Positions 55,426-64,000 of a DNA stretch of 64,000 nucleotides are shown piece by piece (the first letter of the stretch is position 1; every line of letters begins with the position of its first letter). The position numbers and the translations under genes were made by a program. Source of the DNA: Streptomyces sp. NBC_01233 (GTDB taxonomy: Bacteria > Actinomycetota > Actinomycetes > Streptomycetales > Streptomycetaceae); NCBI RefSeq assembly GCF_035989305.1, contig NZ_CP108514.1, forward strand, positions 2,161,501 through 2,225,500. The letters run 5' to 3'. Under the pieces are notes generated by a model. That model searched no databases and was not told the origin of the DNA. It was given only the letters and a program-made list of their open reading frames with translations.

Positions 55426-56330
55426 CTAGTGGGGCGCCCCGCGCCAACCGGACACGGGCAGTGCGAACTTCGCGACGAGCCGGTCCGTGAAGGACGCGTG
55501 GTGCAGCCGGGCGAGCCGCACGGGCACCGCCCCGCGCCGGACCTCCACTCGGGCCCCGGACGGCAGCTCCAGCATCCGCCGGCCGTCGCACCACAGCACG
55601 CCGTGCGGGGTGCCGCTCTGCACCTCCACCGCCAGCACCGAGGTGGGCGAGGTCACCAGCGGCTTCGCGAACAGCGCGTGCGCGCTGATCGGCACCATCA
55701 GCAGCGCCTCCACCTCCGGCCAGACCACCGGCCCGCCCGCGGAGAAGGCGTAGGCCGTCGAGCCCGTCGGAGTCGCACAGACGATCCCGTCACAGCCGAA
55801 GCCGGTCACCGGGCGCCCGTCGATCTCCAGGACCACCTCCAGCATCCGCTCCGGGGACACCTTCTGGACCGCGGCCTCGTTCAGTGCCCAGTCCCGGTGG
55901 ACCACGTCGCCGTTCGTGCGCACGACCACGTCGAGGGTCATCCGCTCCTCGACCTCGTACGAGCGCGACACCACCCGGTCCACGACCTTGTCCAGGTCGT
56001 CGCGCTCGGCTTCGGCGAGAAACCCCACCCGGCCCAGGTTGACGCCCAGCATCGGCACCCCCGAGGCGCGCGCGAACTCCGCGCCCCGCAGCAGGGTCCC
56101 GTCCCCGCCCAGCACGATCAGCAGCTCGCACCCGTCGAGCACCCCCGGGGTGGACTCGGTCACGAGCTCCACCTCGGGCGGCAGCGGCAGGTCCACCGCC
56201 TCGTGCGCGAAGACGCGTACGCCCAGCCCGCAGCGCAGCAACCCCTTGACCACCAGCTCCGCGCTGCGGATGGCCGCCGGCCGCCCGGTGTGCGCGAGCA
56301 GGAAGACGGTGCGTTCCCCCGTTGAATCTG

Positions 56331-56334
<4 letters not shown>
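55426..56334 (-). CDS. nadK: NAD kinase
   Basis: 302 residues from GTG 56334 (GTGA overlap with tlyA). Motifs: LIVLGGDGTLLRGAEFARASGVPMLGVNLGRVGFLAE (GGDGT, phosphate donor), DWALNEAAVQ (N-E for NAD binding) and GFGCDGIVCATPTGSTAYAFSAGGPVVWP. It makes NADP from NAD and ATP or polyphosphate. Together with the NAD-salvage operon at 26-31 kb the window covers several steps of pyridine nucleotide metabolism, though these loci are far apart and probably independent. Confidence 0.96.
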
Positions 56335-57146
<812 letters not shown>

Positions 57147-57153
57147 GTTCGGT

Positions 57154-57414
57154 TCAGCTCCTGTTTTCGTACGGACCGGGGACGGGCGGTGCGTCCAGCG
57201 CCGTCAGCGCCTCGCGCAGCCCCCGGTGGACATCCTCGTACACCTCGACGTGTCCGTCCGCAGCGAGGTGGTCCGCGTCCGCCAGGCGCGCCAGGCGCGC
57301 GTCCACGCCGGAGTGTCCGGTGGGAGTGCGTACAACGCCCAGCGCCACGGGCCCCGCGGGCCCGGCGGAGGCTTCGCGGTCGGCTTCTGCTGCGCCCTGG
57401 GCTTCGTCGGTCAT
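57154..57414 (-). CDS. Small conserved protein before tlyA
   Basis: 86 residues from ATG 57414. Ordered part VRTPTGHSGVDARLARLADADHLAADGHVEVYEDVHRGLREALTAL, with G-H-x-x-V-D-x-R-L and V-E-V-Y-E-D-V-H-x-x-L; the first 30 residues are A/E/G-rich. No signal or membrane segment. Short genes with this kind of sequence commonly precede tlyA in actinomycetes. Function unknown. It is divergent from the SCP2 gene by 64 bp and probably starts the tlyA-nadK-recN operon. Confidence 0.78.
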   Translation of the reverse strand: MTDEAQGAAEADREASAGPAGPVALGVVRTPTGHSGVDARLARLADADHLAADGHVEVYEDVHRGLREALTALDAPPVPGPYENRS

Positions 57415-57478
57415 GCCCCGACGCTACCCCGAAGCGCCCCGCGACCACGCATGGCTCTGCGGTACGGTCGTGATCACG

Positions 57479-57826
57479 ATGGCTACGATCCAGGAGTGCC
57501 GCGAAGCACTCGACACCCTCTCCGGCAATCTCGCCCGGGCCGACGGCGGCGTACGCGGCGCGGCCGCGCTCGACCGCTCCCTGAGCTGCCACATCACGGA
57601 CCTCGACGAGACGTTCACGGGCCGCCTCGACGGAGGCCGCATCCGCGTGGACGCGGTCGCCCCCGGCCCTCCGGCCGCCAAGGCCGAGATCCGCCTCGCG
57701 ATGACGGGCGACGACCTCGTCGCCCTGGTCGCGGGCGACCTCAAGTTCGCCAAGGCCTGGGCCTCCGGCCGAGTCAAACTGGAAGCCGGCTTCCGCGACC
57801 TCCTACGCCTCAAGAGCCTGCTGTAG
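57479..57826 (+). CDS. SCP2 sterol-carrier-domain protein
   Basis: 115 residues from ATG 57479: a single SCP2 fold, with LDRSLSCHITDLDETFTGRLDGGRIRVDAV, AEIRLAMTGDDLVALVAGDLKFAKAWASGRVKLEAGFRDLLRLKSL. The hydrophobic pocket of this fold binds lipids or fatty acyl chains; bacterial stand-alone forms are uncharacterised. It is monocistronic. Repeats follow the stop. Confidence 0.9.
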   Translation: MATIQECREALDTLSGNLARADGGVRGAAALDRSLSCHITDLDETFTGRLDGGRIRVDAVAPGPPAAKAEIRLAMTGDDLVALVAGDLKFAKAWASGRVKLEAGFRDLLRLKSLL

Positions 57827-57854
57827 GCAGTGTTCAAGGCGCGGAACCCCGAAC

Positions 57855-57955
57855 TTTCAGCCCCGCCCGCACCACTCCAGCCCCGCCGGCGTTTGAGGCG
57901 TGAAGGTCCCCCGGACGGAGTCTGGGGGAGGGTCCGGGGCGGCGCCCCAGCAGCC
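57855..57955. repeat. Intergenic repeat, GCCGGCGTTTGAGGCG + palindromic module
   Basis: CAGCCCCGCC half-site, then the GCCGGCGTTTGAGGCG module ending at 57900, the palindromic module at 57905-57932, and a GGTCCGGGGCGGCGCCCC tail. It sits between the SCP2 gene and the ABC ATPase stop. Confidence 0.8.
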
Positions 57956-57966
57956 GGCCCGCACCC

Positions 57967-58800
57967 CTACACCACCACGTGAGCCCCCGCACGCGAACGC
58001 CGCGCAGCCGGAATCACCAGCGGCGTCCCCGTCTCCGGATCGTCGATGATCTGGCACTTCAGGCCGAACACCTTCTCCACCAGCTCCGCCGTGACCACCT
58101 CCGCCGGCGGCCCCTCCGCCACGACCTTCCCGCCCCGCATCGCGATCAGGTGCGTCGCGTAGCGGGCCGCGTGGTTCAGGTCGTGCAGCACCGCGACCAG
58201 CGTCCGCCCCTGGTTCTCGTGCAGCTCCGCGCACAGGTCCAGCACGTCGATCTGGTGCTGGATGTCCAGGTACGTCGTCGGCTCGTCGAGCAGCAGCAGC
58301 GGCGTCTGCTGCGCCAGCGCCATCGCGATCCACACCCGCTGCCGCTGCCCGCCCGACAGCTCGTCGACGGCGCGGTCGGCGAGTTCGGCGACCCCGGTCG
58401 AGGCCATGGACTCGTTCACGACCCGCTCGTCCTCGGCCGACCACTGCCGCAGCAACCCCTGGTGCGGGTACCGGCCGCGCGCGACCAGGTCGGCCACCGT
58501 GATGCCGTCCGGCGCGATCGAGGACTGCGGGAGCAGCCCCAGAGTCTTGGCGACCTTCTTCGCCGGCATCGACCCGATCACCTGCCCGTCCAGCAGCACC
58601 CGCCCGGCGGCCGGCTTCAGCATCCGCGACAGGGCCCGCAGCAGCGTGGACTTGCCGCAGGCGTTGGGGCCGACGATCACCGTGAAGGAGTTGTCGGGGA
58701 TCTCCACCGACAGGTTCTCGGCGATGACCCGCTGGTCGTAGCCGAGCGTCACGTTCTCCGCGGTCAGCCGCTGCACTTGCGTACTCCTCATCAGGTTCAT
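57967..58800 (-). CDS. Fe-siderophore ABC importer, ATPase subunit
   Basis: 277 residues from ATG 58800, overlapping the permease stop as ATGA. Walker A VGPNACGKSTLLRALSRM, Q-loop LLPQSS, signature DELSGGQRQRVWIAMALAQ, Walker B LLLLDEPTTYLD and the H-loop VLHDLNHAARY. The set fits FecE/FepC-type importers of ferric siderophores. Third gene of a three-gene operon under an iron box. Confidence 0.95.
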   Translation of the reverse strand: MNLMRSTQVQRLTAENVTLGYDQRVIAENLSVEIPDNSFTVIVGPNACGKSTLLRALSRMLKPAAGRVLLDGQVIGSMPAKKVAKTLGLLPQSSIAPDGITVADLVARGRYPHQGLLRQWSAEDERVVNESMASTGVAELADRAVDELSGGQRQRVWIAMALAQQTPLLLLDEPTTYLDIQHQIDVLDLCAELHENQGRTLVAVLHDLNHAARYATHLIAMRGGKVVAEGPPAEVVTAELVEKVFGLKCQIIDDPETGTPLVIPAARRSRAGAHVVV

Positions 58801-59876
58801 ATACGTCCCGCCTTGCGCTCGGTGACGAGCAGCCAGAGCAGGTAGAGACCGCCGACCAGCCCGGTCACCACGCCCACCGGCAACTGGTCGGCGCCGAAGG
58901 CGCGCTGCGAGGCCCAGTCGGACACCATCAGCAGCACCGAGCCCATCAGTGCGGCCGTCAGCAGGTTCCCGCCGGGCGAGCGGGTGAGCCGCCGGGCCAG
59001 CTGCGGCGCGGCCAGCGCGACGAAGCTGATGGGCCCGGCCGCCGCGCTCGCCGCGGTGGTGAGCAGGATCGCCGCGAGCATCAGCAGCAGCCGCGTCCGC
59101 TCCACCCGTACCCCGAGGGCGTACGCGGCGTCGTCGCCCATCTCCATCATCCGCAGGGCCCTGCCCTGCCCGAGGACGAGCGGGAAGAGCACCGCGCAGA
59201 CCGCGAGCAGCGGCCACACCTGGGCCCAGTCGCGGCCGGCCAGCGAGCCGGTCAGCCAGACCATGGCGCGGGTGGCCTCGATCATCTGGGCCTTCGTGAT
59301 CAGGTACTGGATCAAGGCGATGAGCATGGCGGAGGCGCCGATGCCGACCAGCACCAGCCGGTAGCCCTGGATGCCCTGCTTGTACGCCAGCAGGTAGACG
59401 GCGGCTCCGGCCAGCAGGCCGCCGATCAGCGCGCCGACGGCCACCTCGGTGGCATCGCCCTTGAACAGGATGATGACGACGAGCGCGCCGACCACCGAGC
59501 CGTAGCCGAAGCCCAGCAGGTCCGGTGAGCCGAGCGGATTGCGGGAGACCGACTGGAAGACCGCTCCGGCCATCCCGAGGGAGGCGCCGACGAGCAGGGC
59601 GACCAGGACCCGCGGCAGCCGCAGGTCGTTGACGATGAAGTCGTTGGCGGGCGTGCCGTTGCCCAGCAGGGTCTGGACGACGTCCCACGGTGCGATCCGG
59701 AAGTCGCCGGTGCCGATGAGCACGACGGCCAGCGCGAGCGTCACGGCGGCGAGCAGGAGCCCGACGGCCAGCGCGCGCCCCTCGACGCGCAGCGAGATCC
59801 CGCCGGGCAGGTGCAGCGGACGGGGCCCGGACCGGCCCTTGCGAGAGGTGTCGTCCACGGTCGCGGTCACGGTCAC
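58797..59876 (-). CDS. Fe-siderophore ABC importer, permease 2
   Basis: 359 residues from GTG 59876 (GTGA overlap with permease 1). FecCD family: about nine to ten membrane segments; VVQTLLGNGTPANDFIVNDLRLPRVLVALLVGASLGMAGAVFQSVSRNPLGSPDLLGFGYGS and FVALAAPQLARRLTRSPGGNLL (the EAA-like coupling loop region). Forms a heterodimer with the neighbouring permease. Confidence 0.93.
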   Translation of the reverse strand: MTVTATVDDTSRKGRSGPRPLHLPGGISLRVEGRALAVGLLLAAVTLALAVVLIGTGDFRIAPWDVVQTLLGNGTPANDFIVNDLRLPRVLVALLVGASLGMAGAVFQSVSRNPLGSPDLLGFGYGSVVGALVVIILFKGDATEVAVGALIGGLLAGAAVYLLAYKQGIQGYRLVLVGIGASAMLIALIQYLITKAQMIEATRAMVWLTGSLAGRDWAQVWPLLAVCAVLFPLVLGQGRALRMMEMGDDAAYALGVRVERTRLLLMLAAILLTTAASAAAGPISFVALAAPQLARRLTRSPGGNLLTAALMGSVLLMVSDWASQRAFGADQLPVGVVTGLVGGLYLLWLLVTERKAGRI

Positions 59877-60931
59877 AGCTGGGCCATCCTCTTGCGCCGA
59901 ACCAGGTAGATGAAGACGGGGCCGCCGATGAGCGCGGTCACGACGCCGACCTGCAGTTCGGCGGGCCGGGTGACGACACGGCCGACGACGTCGGCGCCGA
60001 GCAGCAGGACGGGTGACAGGACGGCCGAGTACGCGAGCACCCAGCGCATGTCGGGACCGGTGAACGCCCGGACGAGGTGCGGGATCATCAGCCCGATGAA
60101 GACGATGGGCCCGCACGCGGCGGTCGCCGCACCGCACAGCAGGGTGATGGCGACCACGGCGCCGATCCGGGTCCGCGTCAGGTGCGCGCCGAGCGCCCGC
60201 GCCGTGTCGTCGCCCATGGCCATCGCGTTCAGCGGCCGGCCCAACGACAGCGCGAGCACCGCGCCGACGAGCAGGAAGGGGGCCACCTGCCGGACGGTGT
60301 CCATGTTGGCCGAGGCCAGCGAACCCACCGTCCAGAAGCGGAGCTTGTCGAGCGCCTTGCTGTCCATCAGCTGCACGGCGTTGATGTAGCCGACCAGGGC
60401 CGCGCTGGCCGCCGTACCGGCGAGCGCGAGGCGTACCGGGGTCGCACTGCGGCTGCCGCCGAGCACGTACACGACGACCGAGACGACGGCGGCGCCGAGG
60501 AAGGCCCACCACACGAACTCACGGATCGACGTCGCGCCGAAGAAGCTGATCGCGGAGACCACGGCGGCCGCGGCGCCGGCGTTGACGCCGAGAATGCCGG
60601 GCTCGGCCAGCGGGTTGCGGGTCAGCGCCTGCATCACGGCACCGGACAGACCGAGCCCGAGGCCGACCATCAGGCCGAGGAGCGTGCGCGGCACCCGCAG
60701 GTCCCGCACCACCACGTCGGAGGGCGTCCCCGCGTAGGCGAACAGGCCGTGCCAGACCTCGCCGAGTGGCATCTGCTTGGCGCCCACGGCGATGCTCACG
60801 ACGGCGATCAGCGCCAGCACCACGAGGGCGGCGAGCAGACCGGCGGCGCGGGCGGCATGGCGGGGGCGGGCGGCGGCGGCCCGTTCGGGCGCCGCGCTCG
60901 GTTCGGATTCGGGGGGACTCTCGACCAACAC
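59873..60931 (-). CDS. Fe-siderophore ABC importer, permease 1
   Basis: 352 residues from GTG 60931. FecCD family: DVVVRDLRVPRTLLGLMVGLGLGLSGAVMQALTRNPLAEPGILGVNAGAAAAVV, FIGLMIPHLVRAFTGPDMRWVLAYS. The GTG lies directly against the iron box, with no room for a leader, so the transcript is probably leaderless, or starts at a codon slightly further in. No binding protein gene is present in the window; it must be encoded elsewhere. Confidence 0.93.
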   Translation of the reverse strand: MLVESPPESEPSAAPERAAAARPRHAARAAGLLAALVVLALIAVVSIAVGAKQMPLGEVWHGLFAYAGTPSDVVVRDLRVPRTLLGLMVGLGLGLSGAVMQALTRNPLAEPGILGVNAGAAAAVVSAISFFGATSIREFVWWAFLGAAVVSVVVYVLGGSRSATPVRLALAGTAASAALVGYINAVQLMDSKALDKLRFWTVGSLASANMDTVRQVAPFLLVGAVLALSLGRPLNAMAMGDDTARALGAHLTRTRIGAVVAITLLCGAATAACGPIVFIGLMIPHLVRAFTGPDMRWVLAYSAVLSPVLLLGADVVGRVVTRPAELQVGVVTALIGGPVFIYLVRRKRMAQL

Positions 60932-60950
60932 GCAGGTTAGGCTAACCTAG
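60932..60950. promoter_or_regulatory. Iron box (DmdR/IdeR-type operator)
   Basis: GCAGGTTAGGCTAACCTAG matches the actinobacterial iron-box consensus TTAGGTTAGGCTAACCTAA at 16 of 19 positions. It abuts the GTG of the first permease gene, so bound repressor would block transcription when iron is plentiful. Confidence 0.88.
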
Positions 60951-60981
60951 CCTGCACCCCGGCCGGATCCCCCCTTGCGCC

Positions 60982-62019
60982 CTAAAGACCCAGCCTGGCC
61001 AGCGCCTTCGCCGCATCCAGCGTGCAGGCTCCGTCCCCGGCCGCCGTCCAGGCCGCCGCGCACAGCGCCCGCAGCCCGTCGACCGGATCCCCGCCGTCCC
61101 CGCGCAGCTCCAGCACGCCGCGGTTCAGCGCGACCGCGGTCCAGCCTCCGCAGCGGAACCCCTCCGCGACCGGTTCCACCTCCGGCTGCCCGGTCAGCAA
61201 CCCCCTCAGGTCCCGGTCCACGTACGTCGGCCGGTGCCTCGGCTCGGCCCGCACCAACTGCTCCGCGTCCGTCACCCCGGTCAGCACCAGCAGCGAGTCC
61301 ACCTCCCCGCTGAAGGCTCCCTCGATGTCGGTGTCGAGCCGGTCCCCGACCACCAGCGGCCGCTCCGCCCCGGTCCGCAGCACCGTCTCCCGGTGCATCG
61401 GGGGCAGCGGCTTGCCCGCCACCTGCGGCTCCGCGCCCGTGGCGATCCGTACGACCTCCACCGCGGCCCCGTTGCCCGGCCCGATCCCGCGCGCCCCGGG
61501 GATCGTCAGGTCGGTGTTCGACACGTACCATGGCACCCCGCGGTTGATCGCGTACGAGGCCTCCGCGAACCGCCCCCAGGGCAGATCGGGCCCTCCGTAC
61601 CCCTGCACCACCGCCGCCAGGCCCGCCTCCTCGGCCGAGTCCACCGGCACGAGCCCGCGCTCGCGCAGCGCGACCCGCAGCCCCTCCCCGCCGATCACCA
61701 GCACCTTCGACGCCGGCTCCACCTGCTCTGCGATCAGCCGGGCCACCGCCTGCGCCGAGGTGATCACCTCGGCGGCCTCCGTCGGGATGCCCAGCTCGCT
61801 CAGGTGCTCCGCGACGGCGTCCGGGGTCCGCAGCGCGTTGTTGGTGACGTAGGCGAGGTGCATCCCGTCGGCCCGGGCCGCGGCGAGGGACTCCACGGCG
61901 TACGCGATGGCCTCGCCGCCCGCGTACACCACCCCGTCGAGGTCCAGCAGGGCGGTGTCGTACGCCTGGTGCAGACTCTGCTCACTCGCCGCGGGACTGG
62001 TCCTGCTCTGCCGGGTCAT
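60982..62019 (-). CDS. HAD-IIA (NagD-like) phosphatase
   Basis: 345 residues from ATG 62019. HAD motif I YDTALLDLDGVVYAGGEAI, motif II in AYVTNNALRTP, motif III/IV KPLPPMHRETV... and VVGDRLDTDIEGAFSGEVDSLLVLTGVT; the C2B cap sits between. The last 75 residues (PVAEGFRCGGWTAVALNRGVLELRGDGGDPVDGLRALCAAAW) are an extension often seen in Streptomyces homologues. It dephosphorylates small sugar or nucleotide phosphates, substrate unresolved. Its stop is 31 bp from the iron box. Confidence 0.9.
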   Translation of the reverse strand: MTRQSRTSPAASEQSLHQAYDTALLDLDGVVYAGGEAIAYAVESLAAARADGMHLAYVTNNALRTPDAVAEHLSELGIPTEAAEVITSAQAVARLIAEQVEPASKVLVIGGEGLRVALRERGLVPVDSAEEAGLAAVVQGYGGPDLPWGRFAEASYAINRGVPWYVSNTDLTIPGARGIGPGNGAAVEVVRIATGAEPQVAGKPLPPMHRETVLRTGAERPLVVGDRLDTDIEGAFSGEVDSLLVLTGVTDAEQLVRAEPRHRPTYVDRDLRGLLTGQPEVEPVAEGFRCGGWTAVALNRGVLELRGDGGDPVDGLRALCAAAWTAAGDGACTLDAAKALARLGL

Positions 62020-62105
62020 CGCGTCCGCTCCTCATGGATCGATCTTGTCCGATTCTGCACTGCCCCGATCATCCCGCATGGCGAGACGCGACTTACCATG
62101 CAGCA

Positions 62106-63377
62106 ATGACCACACCTGGCACCGCGGACCAAGGGCTGCGACTGATCCCGTTCCATGGCCTGCGCTACGTCCCGGAGCGTGTCGGCAGCCTCGCGGCCGT
62201 CACCTCCCCGCCGTACGACGTGGTCGTGCGCCCCGACGGAGTCGACCACCTCGAATCCGCCGACCCGCACAACATCGTCCGCCTGATCCTCCCGCAGGCC
62301 GGCACCCCGGCCGCACGCAACGAACAGGCCGCCCGCACCCTGCACGACTGGCTCGCCGAGGGCATCCTCAGCGCCGACCCCGAGCCCGCGCTCTACGTGT
62401 ACGAGCAGCACAGGGCCGGCCTGCTCCAGCGCGGCGTCATCGGCGCCCTCGCCCTGTCCGCCGCGGACGCCGGCATCGTCCTCCCCCACGAGGACGTCAT
62501 GCCGGACGTGGTCACCGACCGGGCCGGCCTGATGCGGGCCACTTCCGCCAATCTCGAACCGCTCCTGCTCACCTACCGGGGCGACGACCCCGACACGGGC
62601 GCGGCCGCGGTCGTCGAGCGGACCGCCCGGCGCGCACCGCTGTTGTCCACCACCACCGAGGACGGCTTCCAGCACCGCCTCTGGGCCATCACGGACCCGG
62701 ACGAGCTGGCCACCGTCACGGCGGATCTCAGCCACCGCCAGGCCCTCATCGCCGACGGCCACCACCGCTGGGCGACCTACCTGCGCCTCCAGGAGGAGCA
62801 CGGCTCCCCCACGGCCTGGGACTTCGGCCTGGTCCTCCTCGTGGACACCGCCCGCTACCCGCTCCAGGTCCGCGCCATCCACCGGATGCTGCGCCGGCTC
62901 CCGGTCGCCGACGCCCTCGCCGCCCTCGGCGGCCACTTCCGCATCACTGCGGTCGACGGGCCGCTCCCGCTGGCACTGGACGCCCTCGCGGACGCCTCGG
63001 AACGGGGCAACGCCTTCCTCCTCACCGGCGACGGCACCTTCCACCTGGTCACCGATCCCGACCTGGCGCTCCTCGACCGCACGGTCCGCCACGACCGCCC
63101 GGAGGCCTGGCGCCGGCTGGACGCCACCGTCCTGCACGCCACCCTGCTCGACGCCCTCTGGCACGTTCCGGACGCCCCCGAGGAGATCACGTACATCCAC
63201 GACGCCGCGTCCACCGTGGCCATGGCCGAACGCCACGGGGGCACCGCCGTCCTGCTGCACCCCGTACGGGAAGAGGTCGTACGGGACCTGGCCCGCCAGG
63301 GCGTCACCATGCCCCGGAAGTCCACCTCCTTCGGACCGAAACCAGCCACCGGCTTGGTCCTGCGCGGCCTGGGCTGA
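62106..63377 (+). CDS. DUF1015 family protein
   Basis: 423 residues from ATG 62106. Family features: LIPFHGLRYVPERVGSLAAVTSPPYDVV at the start (SPPYDV), DPHNIVRLILP, LYVYEQHRAGLLQRGVIGAL, IADGHHRWATYLRLQEEH (D-G-H-H-R), and a C-terminal GTAVLLHPVREEVVRDLARQGVTMPRKSTSFGPKPATGLVLRGL (P-x-K-S-T-x-F-x-P-K). The strictly conserved DGHHR and the KSTSFGPKP tail suggest an enzyme, but no activity is established in the sequence. Divergent from the HAD gene by 86 bp. Confidence 0.92.
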   Translation: MTTPGTADQGLRLIPFHGLRYVPERVGSLAAVTSPPYDVVVRPDGVDHLESADPHNIVRLILPQAGTPAARNEQAARTLHDWLAEGILSADPEPALYVYEQHRAGLLQRGVIGALALSAADAGIVLPHEDVMPDVVTDRAGLMRATSANLEPLLLTYRGDDPDTGAAAVVERTARRAPLLSTTTEDGFQHRLWAITDPDELATVTADLSHRQALIADGHHRWATYLRLQEEHGSPTAWDFGLVLLVDTARYPLQVRAIHRMLRRLPVADALAALGGHFRITAVDGPLPLALDALADASERGNAFLLTGDGTFHLVTDPDLALLDRTVRHDRPEAWRRLDATVLHATLLDALWHVPDAPEEITYIHDAASTVAMAERHGGTAVLLHPVREEVVRDLARQGVTMPRKSTSFGPKPATGLVLRGLG

Positions 63378-63394
63378 ACGCCTCCGGACATGAA

Positions 63395-63428
63395 GAAGGG
63401 CGGTACCCCACCGGGGGTACCGCCCTTC
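63395..63428. terminator. Bidirectional terminator between convergent genes
   Basis: Perfect 15-bp stem GAAGGGCGGTACCCC / GGGGTACCGCCCTTC with loop ACCG, 17 bp after the DUF1015 stop and 18 bp beyond the TPR-gene stop. Confidence 0.93.
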
Positions 63429-63446
63429 TCATTCGTTCACCGTGCT

Positions 63447-64000
63447 TCAGGCCTTGTCGCGGCCCGAGTCCTGCGCGTCGGCGTCGGCGTCGGTCGCGGA
63501 CTGCTCCAGCGGCTCGTACTCCTCGTCGTCCTCGTCGTAGTACTCGGCGACGTCGGAGGCGCGCTCGGCCGCGGCGATCTCCGCCTCGTCCTCGATCTCG
63601 TCCTCGATCTCGTCCTCGATCTCGTCCTCGATCTCGACGTCGCTGTCGCTGTCGCCGTCGACATCGACATCGACGTCGGACAGGTCGATCGCAGCGTCGA
63701 CGAACTCGACACCGTCGAGCTCGGCGAGGCGGTCCGAGGCGTCGGTGGCCCCGTCCTTGTCCGCTTCGAGGGTCTTGCCGAACCACTCGCGCGCCTCGTC
63801 CTCACGACCGGCGGCCAGCAGGGCGTCGGCGTAGGCGTACCGCAGGCGCGCGGTCCACGGCTGGACGGAGCTGGAGGCCAGCTCCGGGCTCTGCAGCGTC
63901 ACGATGGCCGCTTCGAGCTGCCCCTGGTCCCGCCGGGCACCGGCCGCGACCAGACGCATCTCGACCTGGCCGGCCTTGTCCAGCTTCTGCACCTCGGGCT
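63447..64000 (-). CDS. TPR-repeat protein with acidic C-terminal tail, 5' truncated
   Basis: The frame is open to the right edge, so the N-terminal part is outside; 184 residues are visible. Two TPR-like helical pairs (GQVEMRLVAAGARRDQGQLEAAIVTLQSPEL; ARLRYAYADALLAAGREDEAREWFGKTLEAD) are followed by DASDRLAELDGVEFVD and a highly acidic tail, with IEDE repeated four times and DVDVDVDGDSDSD. The tail repeats come from 12-bp units at 63591-63636. Function unknown; the acidic tail suggests a cytoplasmic scaffold or a nucleic-acid mimic. Confidence 0.82.
   Translation of the reverse strand, partial: PEVQKLDKAGQVEMRLVAAGARRDQGQLEAAIVTLQSPELASSSVQPWTARLRYAYADALLAAGREDEAREWFGKTLEADKDGATDASDRLAELDGVEFVDAAIDLSDVDVDVDGDSDSDVEIEDEIEDEIEDEIEDEAEIAAAERASDVAEYYDEDDEEYEPLEQSATDADADAQDSGRDKA

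Overview
The window is chromosomal DNA of very high G+C from an actinomycete, almost certainly a Streptomyces. The grounds are strong third-position G/C bias, frequent GTG starts, many ATGA/GTGA/TTGA stop-start overlaps, and blocks typical of the conserved Streptomyces core: der-plsC-cmk-tyrA, rluB-scpB-scpA beside an orphan parA and ald, a NUDIX gene with pyrG, and recN-nadK-tlyA. I see no tRNA, rRNA, CRISPR array or prophage. One complete insertion sequence is present.

Layout. 1-4.3 kb: the 3' part of a TIR/NB-ARC/TPR protein, a SLATT-type membrane protein and a convergent SLOG-fold protein, resembling nucleotide-signal conflict systems. 4.4-9.6 kb: a streptogrisin-type protease, a frameshifted DUF1684 gene, a cysteine-tailed DUF5685 protein, SepF and an acyl-CoA dehydrogenase. 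9.7-18.6 kb: an MFS exporter, a Gpi18-like mannosyltransferase, a PAP2 phosphatase, a WYL regulator, an Mtb12-like secreted protein, an Rpf-like muralytic protein and two uncharacterised proteins. 18.6-24.5 kb: der, plsC, cmk, tyrA, two small DUF proteins and a Rieske lipoprotein. 24.5-26.0 kb: an IS110-family element. 26.0-30.9 kb: an NAD salvage and ADP-ribose operon (pnuC, nadR-like, nrtR-like, ADP-ribosylglycohydrolase, nucleotidyltransferase) facing a second nucleotidyltransferase. 31-38 kb: rluB, scpB, scpA, a small DNA-binding-like protein, parA and ald. 38-43 kb: a STAND/TPR ATPase, an ADP-ribose pyrophosphatase-like NUDIX and pyrG. 43-52 kb: a GH15 hydrolase, a berberine-bridge-like oxidase, an amine oxidase, an APC permease and a PucR regulator, probably partly one amine-use module. 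52-57 kb: a glycosyltransferase, recN, nadK, tlyA and a small ORF. 57-61 kb: an SCP2-like protein and a siderophore ABC importer under an iron box. 61-64 kb: a HAD phosphatase, a DUF1015 protein and the 3' part of a TPR protein.

Two things stand out. First, the non-coding leader of the IS110 element carries two short segments that together match the 13-bp reconstructed insertion site across its core, as expected of the target-binding loop of a bridge RNA. Second, a modular palindromic repeat lies in many intergenic gaps. One of its modules sits inside two genes: in frame at the N-terminus of the NrtR-like protein, and at the frameshift point of the DUF1684 gene.
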